Assembly (NCBI GenBank): GCA_033439265.1
Contig: JAVTVX010000009.1
Location: 1,167,609 to 1,231,608, forward strand
Length of the DNA stretch: 64,000 nt
Direction of reading: 5' to 3'
From: Dillenia suffruticosa
Lineage: Eukaryota; Streptophyta; Magnoliopsida; Dilleniales; Dilleniaceae
Positions 24,609 to 40,106 of this stretch are shown here, in pieces. The notes beneath the pieces are model-generated. The model did not search any database and was not told where the DNA came from. It saw only the letters and a program-made list of their open reading frames with translations. The position numbers and the translations under genes are program-made. The stretch's first letter is position 1. The number at the start of each line of letters is the position of its first letter.

Positions 24609-24852
24609 GAAAAAAAACAATGACCGAGTAGTCTTGTCAATTTTTGGGCCTTGGCCCGTTTCAATAATTCTTGGGCCCAAAACGATGCACACAAAACTTT
24701 CCGCTTTCTCCCAAACACGGAAAAACCCTAAATAAACCCTAACCCTCCCCTCGTCAAAAGTTTATGTTCTTCTCTCCTCGCCGATAGAGAGAGGAGAGAG
24801 AGCCTCACAGAAACCATAACCCAAATCTCTCTCTAAACTTTAGGCTTTGCGA

Positions 24853-27800
24853 ATGGCATTGTACGTTCTCTTTGAAGCAGCCTCTGGTTACTCGCTGTTC
24901 GAAGCACATGGACTCGACGAAATCGGACAGAACACGCAAGCTGTGCGAAGCTCCATTGAGGATCTCAACCGCTTCGGAAAAGTTGTCAAGCTCGTGGCTT
25001 TCAGCCCTTTCGCTTCCGCCATTGACGCTCTTAATCAAGTCAATTCCATCTCTGAAGGTTTAATATCCCAACTTTTTACTTTAATCCTGACGTAACAAAC
25101 TACGGAGACACTGTTTTGAAATCTATTAGTTTAATAGTGTGCCTATGATACATGGGCTCTGGTTTGGGTGTTACACAGGGCATTTGCTTTACTTTAAAAA
25201 AAAAAAAATCCACTAGAATCTATGGGCATCGTCCTAATACCCAGACTTGTACCATGTCATGTTCATTTAAAACAGCGAAGTGAAGAATACATGTGTTGTT
25301 GATGAATGATGAGTTGATAAAATATTTATTTCTGGATTGTTTTCATTTTATCGTTCACTGGAGTTTGATAATGGGGTTCGATTGGTTCTTGATATGCCTT
25401 AAATTGGTTTTTTATGGGTCAGTGCTTTAGGACTTGTTTGTGTTCTATAAGGGTCTTTGTGATTGTCCTTGTTTGGTTGAATTTTGGAATTTGGTGAATC
25501 TGTGGTGTTTAATGATGTGTCTGCTTTAGTTAAGTGTTTTGTTGTTTAATGTTGGTTTTAGGTCTGATGACTGATGAGTTGCGGAATTTCTTGGAGCTCA
25601 ATCTTCCTAAAGTTAAGGAAGGTAAGAAGCCGAAGTTCAGTCTAGGTGTTGCAGAGCCTAAGCTTGGGTCTCATATTTTTGAAGTCACAAAGATTCCTTG
25701 CCAACATAATGATTTTATTGTTGAGCTTCTTCGTGGCATCCGCTTGCATTTTGATAGGTTCATTAAAGACCTTAAGGTTTGCTTCTTTCTTGTTGTACAT
25801 CCCTTTGTGGTTTCTAACACTTTAAAGATCTTTTTTTTTTTTTTTTGTCTTAGAGATAATTATCATCTTTTTTTTTTTTTTTTTTTTGTCTTAAGAGATA
25901 ATTTACTGATAAGCTTCACCTCAAAATTGATAGCCCGGAGACCTGGAGAAAGCTCAACTTGGTCTAGGACATAGCTATAGCAGAGCAAAGGTCAAATTCA
26001 ATGTTAACCGAGTTGACAACATGGTGATCCAGGCTATCTTCCTTCTAGATACTCTTGATAAGGACATTAATTCCTTCTCTATGAGAGTCAGGTTTGTTAC
26101 TACCAAACAGTCAAATTTGTGTTGAATATATGCCATGTTGTTTGTATCGTTCAGAATGGTTTTCTTGTTCAAAAAAAATAATAACCTGGCTCATTTTAGT
26201 GTCATATGTGCCTGATCTTTGCTTTATCACTCAGCTGTCTAGAGATGAGGAATTGGATTACTGATTAATGTCCACTCAAGTTTTTACTCAACTTTCTACG
26301 TCCAAGTCTTTTAAGAAAAGATAATGTATCCTGAACCTTAATGCAGGGAATGGTTCTCTTGGCATTTCCCTGAGTTGGTGAAGATTGTCAGTGACAACTA
26401 TCTCTATGCCAAAGTTGCTAAATATGTGGAAGACAAGGCAACACTGTCTGAAGATAAGTTGCCTGGTTTAATTGAGATAGTTGGAGATGAGGATAAGGCA
26501 AAGGAGATTTTGGAAGCTGCCAAAGCATCCATGGGTAAAATTCTTGAATTAATTTATGACGTTGAGGTGTATTTATTTATTTATTTTTTTGTTATTCTCA
26601 AATATGTTTTGCAGGTCAGGATTTGTCTCCAATTGACTTGATCAATGTCCAGCAGTTTGCTCAGAGGGTGATGGATCTCTCTGAGTACAGAAAAAAGCTC
26701 TATGATTATCTGGTTACTAAAATGAACGATATTGCACCCAATTTGGCATCACTGATTGGTGAGGTTGTGGGGGCTCGCTTAATCTCTCATGCTGGTAGCC
26801 TTACAAACTTGGCCAAGTGCCCATCATCTACTCTTCAGATTCTTGGTGCAGAAAAAGCTCTGTTCAGGTTCTTTCCAACATTCTTGTTCTTTTTCCTGTG
26901 TACTATGGTTAACTTTCAAAGTCATCTTGGAGTTGAACTATCTTTGATGTCCACTTACCATAGGTTTCAGAGTTCTGCTATATCAAGATTTCTGCTGATC
27001 AGCCTAAATTGGTTGAGTTAAATAATTTTTAATAAACCAAAGGAAGAAAAAGAATGATCAAGGAATCAACTCAAGTCTCAATCACGTGACATCCTTGTTT
27101 TCTTCTGCAAGAGGTTTATCATATTGTACTTCCCATAATATACTAATTTCTTGGTAATTTTAGGGCATTGAAAACTCGAGGAAACACACCAAAGTATGGT
27201 CTAATTTTCCATTCGTCTTTCATTGGCCGGGCATCAGCTCGCAACAAGGGCCGAATTGCTCGTTATCTTGCAAACAAGTGTTCGATTGCATCTCGTATAG
27301 ACTGTTTTGCAGGTAAATTTCATTTCATTCCCTATGATAACCTTTTTCTGTCCCTTGCTTGTTGCCTGGTAGCAGATATTTTCAATAACCTTTCATCATC
27401 TATGATTTTGCAGAAAGAAATACAACCATTTTTGGCGAGAAGCTTCGTGAGCAGGTTGAGGAGCGACTTGACTTCTATGACAAGGGAATTGCTCCTCGTA
27501 AGAATATTGATGTAATGAAAGCAGCAATTGAAAGTACTACCCAAGACAATGGTAAGCATTGTAGCTGTCATGATGGCATTTTCCAATATCCCTTTTTTTT
27601 TAAGTTGTTGGCCCGATATGCTGGCGGGTAAGAACCTGGTTGGATTCTTAGCAAAGTCAGTGTCCATCTTAATGATGAGAGATCATGGTGCCATTGGCTA
27701 CACCAACTTGCAAATCATGATTGAGCAATATTGATTCATTTTTACATGAATTTAGGTTCTTTAATCTTTGGACTTTCGTTAGTGAGAGGCTCTTAAAGGG

Positions 27801-28458
27801 CAGCCATGTGCATAAGTTCCCACCTCTGTAGTTTACCTAAGGCTTGGATATAGAAATTCTTACTTCTACAAGCAGGAAATATACATGTATCTTGTTACAT
27901 GACGAGACTAGTGTGTTGTAATTAACTGCCATTAAGTTGCTTGGCTTTCTCAATGGAGTCTCTTGTGTCATGCATACGTGTGTTTGTGGATTTATCTTTT
28001 GCCTTTAGTGTATTTGCCCACACTTCTATGAGAGTAATGATTTGAGTGTTTGCTTCTTCTGATACTATATGTACTCACTTTCAGATGAGGAGATGCAGGT
28101 GGACAAAACTGTAAATGACTCTCCAGTGAAGAAAAGTAAGAAAAAGAAGTCCAAGTCTGAAGCTACGGAGGATGATGATGCGATAGATGAGGATAAGCCT
28201 GTTACTTTGAATGGAGATGCCTTGGAGGAACTTAAGTCTGAAAAGAAGAAGAAAAAGAAGGAGAAAAGGAAACTGGAGCAGGAGCAGGAGCAACATGCGG
28301 CAGAGAACATAAATGGCGAGAATGGTTCTAATGCAGAACAGGAAGGCAAGAAGAAAAAGAAAAAGAAGAGTAAAGATGTAGAAAGTGAGGATCAACGAGC
28401 TGCTGGCGAGAGCACCAAGAAGAAGAAGAAGTCGTCAAGAAGCGAGGATGATGAGTGA
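24853..28458 (+). CDS. NOP56: NOP56, box C/D snoRNP core protein
   Basis: Eight exons, all GT-AG and in phase: 24853-25057, 25562-25776, 25934-26091, 26347-26534, 26615-26867, 27164-27312, 27414-27551 and 28085-28458, giving 559 aa. The N-terminal domain begins [21 protein letters not shown] coiled-coil region follows, and the Nop domain contains [20 protein letters not shown], then [20 protein letters not shown] and [16 protein letters not shown]. The last exon is a Lys-rich KKKKKSK tail with acidic spacers typical of nucleolar proteins. Nop56 pairs with fibrillarin and Nop58 on box C/D snoRNAs to guide rRNA 2'-O-methylation and pre-rRNA processing. The start is ATG at 24853; homologues begin at the same MALY. 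No break was seen. Confidence 0.97.
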
Positions 28459-28964
28459 GTTCAACAAAGTCGACCAACTGCTGTTCTCATGTATATTTGC
28501 TTGCTGCCATAACAATCAGAAACAGAAGATCCAAAAGTTGAAGCCCGTCCGCTGTTAGATTTTGGGATGCCCCTTACATCTGTGGGGTTATATTTTGTAA
28601 GATTTAGGGCATCAGTCTACGACATGGGCATTTTGATCCTTAGTTTCGAGGCTTTATTATTGTGTTGGGTTATTTTTATTCCAGTGGGACACCATCTAAT
28701 GTATTGGAAGCAACAAGGTATTAACTTATTATTTCAAAATTGCTGTTTTGATCAGGTTTTGAGTTCTTTCCGATGGTTATGCGTGGATTTTGGTTTTTGG
28801 TCTCAAGGATCTTATATTGCTTGCACTAGGTGAGGTCTATAATTAAGGGCCAATGGTATGAATTTGTAAGGCAAAAACTTTGAACTGTCCTAAATTACAT
28901 GTCATGAAATGAGATATTCTCACCAAAAAAAAAAAGAAATGAGAAATATATACGGCAACGGAGG

Positions 28965-29150
28965 ACAGTTGGTTTAGTGTGTGAAAGTGAGGTTTTTTAT
29001 TGAAAGTGAGGTTTTTTATTGGTTCGAAACTTGGGAAAAGAAAAATTATGAATTTTTCTTAAATTGGGTCCGATAACGGTCAAGTTAGATTAGTCAAAAT
29101 ACGATTTTGGATATCGATTAATATATCACAAAAAAAGTGAATATATATAT
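28965..29150 (+). mobile_element. SINE-like copy C with internal tandem duplication
   Basis: tRNA-like head ending in a B-box-like GGTTCGAAACT (29021-29031), body GGGTCCGATAACGGTCAAG and an A-rich tail. Inside, a 19-21 base unit (GAAAGTGAGGTTTTTTATTG) is repeated in tandem at 28983-29022. Confidence 0.5.
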
Positions 29151-31160
29151 ACAGAGGACATTGAGCTGAGACACAGATCATTTTAGGATTGGAATGCAAC
29201 ATGGTTCTATATAATGGCACTTTGGTGCACCCTAAAATGAATTACGGGTGGTTACAATACAACACCCCCCCCCCCACCCCAGCCCCACAAGGGGTCATGA
29301 AGTGCAAGGCCATATTCTGAGAGATGTGTGACTATAAATGGCACCTGGGCCAGATCGATCAACACTCGTGTTGCAAGGATCCCCTAGAAGTCAAATCATG
29401 ATTAGGTCACCGTTTAGATGAACATCATGAGGCATTTCTTAGCTCGGAATTGAATAAATCAAAGAGTGCCCTTTTCCAACTAAAACCATTTGTCCTTTTG
29501 GGCAAGTCTTAACCTTCCAGAGTGCGACTCCTTGACCTACCAATTTAGTCTAATTTTTGTATGCCCTTTCCTTCCATCTGTGAACCAAATTTTCATGGGC
29601 AAAAATATGGTTTTTCAGGTCATTGAGACTCTCTCTCTCTCTTTCATTTTATATTCTATCGGAACCGAATTTCTCTTGATTTATCTAAATTTTATATTAT
29701 TTTTTGTGTAATATTTCTTAAGTAAAATAAATTTTATTTTTCCAAAATATATTTTTATAAATAATAATGAAGTTATTTTATTAAAGGACTAAAGTTGTGA
29801 TTGACTTAATAATTTTTTGTATTAAAAATTTTAGGTACTTTCAAATGAATCTAAACCTACCTGGTGGGGCAAGATAAGATTATGCTAAAATAATCGAAAT
29901 CTTCTTTTATTTCTTTCCGAAATATATTTCAATACCTTTTCCCTTTTAATATAAGCAGACAAAATTTTGATGAAAACCCTTGTAGACCTAAATTAAAATA
30001 GACAATTCAGATCTTCAAATCAGGATCTATCTAACCTCCATCCTTAGGAGGGTGGATGATCCACCCTTGGAAAGGTTAACTTACGAATATCTACAAAGGC
30101 GGACCTAAGAAGAAATCAGGGTGAACGATTGCACCCCTCAATTTTTTAAAATTCAATTAATGTTTATAACCTGAATTTATTTTGTACCCACTTAATTATA
30201 ATTTTACCCTATTTATCTTTTTTAAAATTAATTCATTTGACTAAATTTTATATAAATATTTTTTAAAATCCTATCACATAATAAAAAACAAAATATGATA
30301 TTACTATCGTATATTTTAAATTAATAAAAAATATTTTATAATTTTTAAAATTAAGAAAGAAAAATATAAATAAGATTATAATTCTAAGAAATATTAATTT
30401 GATATTAATAACCTCGCTTTTACATTTTTCTTTTACCCTCCCCTCCTTCCCCAAATTTTCCCTCTCCTCTCCCCCTTTTTTTTTTTTTTTGGTACATTCT
30501 CTCCTCTGCCCCTCCCTCTCCCTCTCGGCCTCTCTCTATTCATTTTGTTTTTCCCTCTATTTTCCATTTTCTCTTTGCTTCTCTCTCTCTTTTTTTTTTT
30601 TTTTGGGTAAAGTCTATGCTCTCTGCTATCTTCTTTTCTTTCACAGATTCTCTCTTTATATTTTCTTCATTTATTGAACATCGGTATTATTTAATTTTCT
30701 CTAAATAATCATCGTAATTATCTTCAAATTTGAAGAAAAATCTATTTTTTGTATCATAAAAATATATATATTCTCAATTAAAATTTTTTATTTTTATAAT
30801 ATCATGATTGAATTATTTTTTTATAAATATTTTAGATTTTCTAATATAATTTTATAATTCATATTTGTTGATCGAATAATTATCTTATAAATTTATATAC
30901 TCCCTATATCTCGATCTTATATTCGCCACAATTATCTTTGTGAGATGAAAACTTTACTTCTATGATGATAGCCGAGTAATTAAGGTTGAGGGTGCGAAGA
31001 TATTCAACCACGTATCCCACCATAGAGGGGCTTCTCCACATACCCTAATTAGGTTTAATTTTATTTCTTTCTTTAAAATACCTTATCTCAAAATATGAAA
31101 CTAGGATTATAACAAGCTGTCCAATGGTCTTTGCAAGGGTACCTAAATAGTAAAGAGCTA

Positions 31161-31361
31161 CCAATGTCCATGACTCAGTTGATTCGGAAATTGATATTTT
31201 TTAACCATAATCGAAAGTTCGATCCCCCATGAAAACGAAAAAATCAGCGTTAGGAGATCTGTCTTCTCAATTAGACCTTACAAGCGGTCGACCCAAATTA
31301 ATCGGGACGAAACCCGAATACTGATTTGGTGGCCTAACTATGATACCAAAAAAAGAAAAGT
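31161..31361 (+). mobile_element. SINE-like copy D, best preserved
   Basis: tRNA-like head (ATGACTCAGTTGATTCGGAA; B-box-like AGTTCGATCCC at about 31215), body GTCGACCCAAATTAATCGGG, end ACCCGAATACTGATTTGGTG and the tail TGATACCAAAAAAAG. The Pol III boxes and A tail are characteristic of tRNA-derived SINEs. Confidence 0.6.
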
Positions 31362-32585
31362 AAAGAGCTCTTATTTAGGCGTTTTCTTAAAATTGAGATC
31401 GAATGTTCGATTTTTCATGCAACACCTCGACGAACAAAACCCTAGATTTTTTTGCCTTGGTGCGGAAATCGACAAAGCGCCACCATTGGTGAACGCCCAT
31501 GCTAGAGTGCTGGTTGTGAAGTCCGGATCATCTTCATCCCCTACCACTGGGGTGACACGAGAAGAGAGAAATATGAAGAGAGAAGAATTTTCTCTTAATG
31601 CCCATCAACCAATGGGCACTGAGAGGCTAAGAAAGCCTAAGGTTTGCATATTAATGATTAACATTCTTGGATAAAAATTGAGAAACCATTAATAATCTTA
31701 TTATTTACTAATTTAATCTCAACCCAATGAAATGGTTTTACTAAAGTAAATTTTTTAAGATTAAAATTCAAGATTAATAATGAATTTGTTATCTTCGAAA
31801 TTGACATAACCAATGTTTGGAGATCCCAAGTTTTTTTTTTTTTTTTTTGGGAAAAAAAACTCAAAAAATCAAGAAACAATATTTATTTTTATTATTTTTT
31901 AAATATTTTCAAAAGTACGAGAATATTTTTTTAAAAGGGTAAAAGAAAGTGGTAAAAAATTGTAATTTTGGTACTATTAGAGAAAGAATATATTTTGAAC
32001 AAATTTTTAATAATTCTCAAAAAGGAGAGAAAAATCAAAATACGAGGGTGTCCTTCAAAGAGGAAAAGGTGGGGAAAGTAAGAGAGAGTAAATAAAAAAA
32101 AAGGTGGAGGGCATAATGGTCAATTAAGAAAGCATCCCACCCTAGGTTATTAGAACGGAAACAGATAAAAAATGATATTTTATAAAAATACAGTAAATAA
32201 ATATGTAAATATAAAAAATATAAAATTTTTTATATAAATATTAATTATTTTATGAAAATAATAGAATAGATATTTTTTATAATAAAAATTTAAAATAATT
32301 AAATATATAATTATTAATTATAAGATAATAATATAAAAATAAAAATTATAATTAAATAAATAATTTATTAAATTTAAAAATTTAAAAATTTTATATGAAT
32401 ATTAACTAATTTAATTTGGTGAAGAAAAGCGGTACCGTTGGTGGCAGCAAGTTTCTGCCTCTTGCAAAACCGCCGCTTGGGAGAGAGGCGTTGGAAGGTA
32501 CGAAATTGTGAAGAAGGGCTAACCAACAGCCTAACCTTACCTTACCCTTCTTTGTATGTATCGAGTGTAGAATTCAACTCTCTCT

Positions 32586-32589
<4 letters not shown>

Positions 32590-32639
<50 letters not shown>
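32590..32639. repeat. (CT)25 microsatellite in adenylate kinase 5' leader
   Basis: Perfect CT run ending 26 bases before the start codon, so almost certainly in the 5' UTR. Confidence 0.9.
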
Positions 32640-32641
<2 letters not shown>

Positions 32642-32664
32642 ATTGAAAAGCCTATAGAGAGAGA

Positions 32665-36587
<3,923 letters not shown>

Positions 36588-37406
36588 AAGCAAGCTCTCC
36601 CCTAAGGGATCACTCACATGAACTTGCATTATGAACCTTCTGTAGGATTTTTGCTCATCTGTATACCAACTATATCGTTGGAATTGTGGTTCCCTTGATC
36701 ATTTCATTTCCTTTTTGATGCTCTGTCTAAACTTTTAGCACAGGCTGCTTTTAGCTCTTGAGGCATCAATTAAGTTAATTCTTGAATAAATAGATTTACC
36801 ACAGATGAAGCTTGAGACTTTTTTGCTATGTACCCGGAATCTGTTTTCTTAATCAGAGGTTGTGATTCAGAGAGTTTTGTATCGCAGATTAGCATCTCTA
36901 GTTTTGGTTGATCTTGGGCATTTTTTTTTCGGGGAGGGGGGGGGGGAATAGAAATGCATTGGTAGTATGTTTGATATTTTATAAAAAAGAAACCATAAGT
37001 CCTTGTCAGTGGAGACTTTTGTTCATCTACTAGTCTAATTTCATAACCCCAAAATTTTTGGAAGCAATTTTGTTGTTCCCAAGCCTGGAGGCCATGCGCT
37101 TTACCAACAGTATGCGGTGCTGTAAATTGTTGTCCTCACATCTAAGCTCAGAAAAATACTTAGGTATTACTACGGATTATTAGAGGCTCTCTCAATTAAG
37201 AGAAAGCCCTCCATCGGTAAAAGGCAAAAAGGATAATTTACTCTCTGCTCACCTGCGTGCATGTGTTTTAAAAACTTGTCCTTTATCTGCAACCCTTGCC
37301 CTTCTGCTTTCTGTTTCCTTATGATGTGGGATCGCACGCATATGTGCTTAAATCTTCATGATAATCTTCATTTTCATATTCCTGTGCCTGAAAAGGGAGG
37401 TTGGTG
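36588..37406. other. 3' UTR and spacer with poly-G
   Basis: 3' UTR of the adenylate kinase, then a poly-G tract at about 36931-36947 and the left copy of a diverged ~130-base direct repeat (about 37075-37215). Confidence 0.45.
37075..37215 (+). repeat. Left copy of diverged direct repeat flanking the LTR-like element
   Basis: Shares TTCCCAAGC near its start and TATTACTAC then AGAGGCTCTCTCAATTAAGA near its end with 39405-39515 in the same orientation. The two copies lie on either side of the LTR-like insertion. Confidence 0.5.
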
Positions 37407-38885
37407 TGTCGTCAAACAACCAAAAATAAAATACCTATTTCAAACAATATGAATATAGCGCGAGTAGGATCGTATCCACAGAGAACGGCGGATTTATCTC
37501 TTTCAAGAAAAATGAAAATATGGGGGGTTTTGATGAAATAATCTAAAATAACTAAGCAAACAAATTAATGAAAATTAACTACAATAAAATGATGAGAAAA
37601 TATCAATTAAAGGAAAAGTTATCAATTAAGAGAAAACCTAGCCAAATGAGTTATTTCCGCCTTGATATGTTTGATTGATCATCGATACAAAAATTACTCG
37701 ATATTATGCGAATAAATTGGTTATAGCCGCTAAGTACCACGAAACGACCAATCTCTCCGTACTTCTTCGGTAATCAAGATACCATCGTTAATTACTTCTC
37801 TAATCGAAAGACAACCCAAGAGACCCTCGTTGGATTTAATGTTCCGACAACATTACGATCTAGAGAGACCCAATTCTAATCAGTAAATTCCAACCTGGAT
37901 TTATTTAAATTAGATTACCTAATCTCTTGACATAAATCCTACCGCTTGCGAGGCCATAAAATTATGTCAATCACCACTCCATTAAAAACACACAAACCTT
38001 GCTATTTTTAAATGGTTGTAGACTATTTTAGGGTTATCAAACATAGGCCTCTATTTAACAATCCCAAAACGGTCATAAACACTAAGCATAGAGATTAAAT
38101 AAATACCCACAAATATCAAGCAAATAAGATCATTTAGATCTCACAATCATTATTCATCAAAGTTTCAATAATCCTTTGACTAGAAAAATAAATTAAAAAC
38201 AAAGCATAATAAAAAGAAAACTCATAAAAAAGGATTTATTGCTCCTAAAAAATGAAGAAAAGAACAAAGAGTTTCTCCCCCGGCTGAGGTTGTTACTGTA
38301 GACGTGAATAGTGCTGCCCCCAAGGGGCTGCCCGACTGCCTCCTCCAAGGTTCTCTCTTAAAGGTATGGAATACTCCTATATATATAGGAGTAGAAAACC
38401 CTAAAGAACATAGGATTTTTCCTATTTGTAAAAAGTAAATATTTCTAACCCTAATAACTACTAAATAAATAAAAAGAAAGTAAAAAGTAAAAAGTAAAAT
38501 TCCTAAAACATAATATCTAACAAATTTACATCTTTAAAAATTTCTTTTCCTAAATATTAGGAATGGAATAAAATTCTTCAATATCTTCAATTCTATCCCA
38601 ACTTCCTCTTGAATGTGTAACTAGGAAAGAAAGTTTTTACTGCAGTAAATCTTCAAAACCTCTTGCTTGCCTCTTGAAATCCACGTGCCCACGTGCTAAT
38701 GAAAGAGCATTGTTGTCCAATTTTCCATACTTTACAAAATTGCTCCAATTTAGCTCATTTTTCTTCATTTTCCAAAATAAGTCTCCTCCTAAATCAAATG
38801 TCACAAAATATAAATATTAGTGTAATATTTATTCAAAAATAATACAAAATCAATCACAAATATTACACTTATTTAAGCCCTATCA
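37407..38885 (-). mobile_element. Solo-LTR-like non-coding retroelement fossil
   Basis: About 1.48 kb block with no coding capacity. Read on the minus strand it begins TGATAGGGCTTAAATAAG and ends in ...GACGACA, giving TG...CA termini. It contains a TATATATAGG-type promoter near 38385 and the widespread plant block around GGATCGTATCCACAGAGAA (about 37466). Flanks read GAGGTTGGTG and GAGGTTTTGGTG, a possible imperfect target duplication. I read it as a solo LTR or a non-autonomous LTR element. No second LTR or internal region is seen. The lack of gross damage suggests moderate age. Confidence 0.55.
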
Positions 38886-40106
38886 GAGGTTTTGGTGTAG
38901 GGAGTAATCAATGATGCAGATTTTCCATTGTAAGACTAACACAATTATGTTTAAGACTAAAGACATGGGTAGAGGCCCTCCCTAGGAAGAGGACTCTTCA
39001 AAAATTGCTATATGCCTCCTTATGTTTTACTCATTGGGGTCTCGGAAAATTTCTCACGGAAGAGAGAATTCTCTGAAAAGGTCATATTCACGGAAGAAAT
39101 TGCCATTTGACATCTTTACCAAGTTATTACACAGGCGACTTGATGCTCTGTCACAGCTCTGGCAAAGTAATGATGTTGATAATGAACATTAGCAAAACAA
39201 AATTTTTTTAAGTTCACAAGCCCTAACTGGTTGATCTGGTCCCATTATTTAAAATATTGGTATCATCTCCTCATCTATAAACCTGTTCATTCTTTTATGT
39301 GTAAATGACCCTGTAAGGTCCTATGCTAAACAGTCTAGTAGTCTATTATTAAAAGATTTGGAAGAAATAAATACAATGCTTGCTGTTTTATCAAAAAGAA
39401 AAAATGTTCCCAAGCAGTTGGGACCTCTGTCCTTATTTCCAAGCCTAGCAAAACACTGTGGCATTACTACATGTTGGTAGAGGCTCTCTCAATTAAGAGA
39501 AGCCCTTCAAACATAGGCATATGCTGCTATAAGCAACAAGCACATGGTATACACCAACACCATACAACTCGAGCCTCACCTCTTTTAGCTTGAATCATAA
39601 CTTTAAGCACCCCCCCTCCCTTAAATGGCTTGAACCATAACTCCACCTGCAACTTCATGTAGCTCTTCTCTAAATCAGACCACCTCGAATGGATTTCATA
39701 AAGAATTTCTATGAAATATAATCATATTTTGATCCAAAAAGTGCCACAACGAAGACAAACATATTGTAAACCAGCATAACATTATGAGCAATATCATAAG
39801 AACATAAAGAGCAATATGTCATATGAGATTTTAACCATATAAATTGCTTTCTTTTGGGGGGCGGGTTTGACAGATTGCATTTTTCTAGTGTACCTTTCAT
39901 AAGTTTTAACCAACCTAGGGTGTAAGACACAGAAAACAGAAGCCATCAACGGTGCATCTAGACAATAGCAGCCAGATGGCTTCTACACCTGCATTGCACA
40001 AATTATTGATGACTGACCTACCAACTAGGTAACAGGTGTAAAAGCCAGTTTGTCATTTGACAGTCAGATTCTCATGCTTCAGACCGTTTGAGATATAGCA
40101 AAGATT
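38886..40106. other. Spacer right of the LTR-like element
   Basis: No gene. Holds the right copy of the diverged direct repeat and the likely 3' UTR of the aminopeptidase gene (right end, minus strand). Confidence 0.4.
39405..39515 (+). repeat. Right copy of diverged direct repeat
   Basis: Shares TTCCCAAGC, GCATTACTAC and AGAGGCTCTCTCAATTAAGA with 37075-37215. Confidence 0.5.

Larger units (their letters stand above)
23755..24685 (+). repeat. Diverged tandem duplication upstream of NOP56
   Basis: Copy 1 (about 23755-24130) and copy 2 (about 24384-24685) share in the same order ACTAACTTG...AGCTTTGA, a SINE-like middle, and TAGTCTTGTCA-TTTTT-GG-TTGGCCC-TTTTAATAATT. The first shared motif is offset by about 629 bases and the last by about 541, so the copies differ by indels. 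Copy 2 ends in the NOP56-proximal TGGGCC elements. Confidence 0.6.
23219..24852. promoter_or_regulatory. Shared divergent promoter region mTERF / NOP56
   Basis: The spacer between two head-to-head genes. The mTERF side has a CT leader (23315-23332). The middle is AT-rich with (TA)n at 23846-23884 and two related SINE-like copies. The NOP56 side carries TGGGCC at 24645-24650, GGCCC just after it, the palindrome TGGGCCCA at 24672-24679, and two telo-boxes AAACCCTAA at 24723-24731 and 24734-24742. Site II plus telo-box is the known promoter signature of plant ribosome-related genes. Confidence 0.75.
28459..32664. other. Repeat-bearing spacer between NOP56 and adenylate kinase
   Basis: The NOP56 3' UTR occupies roughly the first 400 bases. 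The rest is AT-rich with poly-C (29263-29275), pyrimidine tracts (30420-30620), two SINE-like copies and no gene. The 30095-30170 stretch (GGCGGACCTAAG... TGCACCCCTCAATTTTTTAA) has the look of a worn transposon end. The last ~240 bases are promoter and leader of the adenylate kinase. Confidence 0.45.

Noticed and set aside
25295-25420. Box C-like TGATGA motifs in NOP56 intron 1, possible box C/D snoRNA
   Set aside because: No matching box D, no terminal stem and no evident guide; the other NOP56 introns also lack a convincing pair.
31161-31240. tRNA-like sequence with A and B box motifs
   Set aside because: Not a tRNA gene: no acceptor stem pairing or anticodon arm, and the same head recurs in other copies with a retroposon body and A tail.
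31393-31674. 93-codon open frame next to SINE-like copy D
   Set aside because: No domain, no splice context, composition unlike the genes; probably chance.
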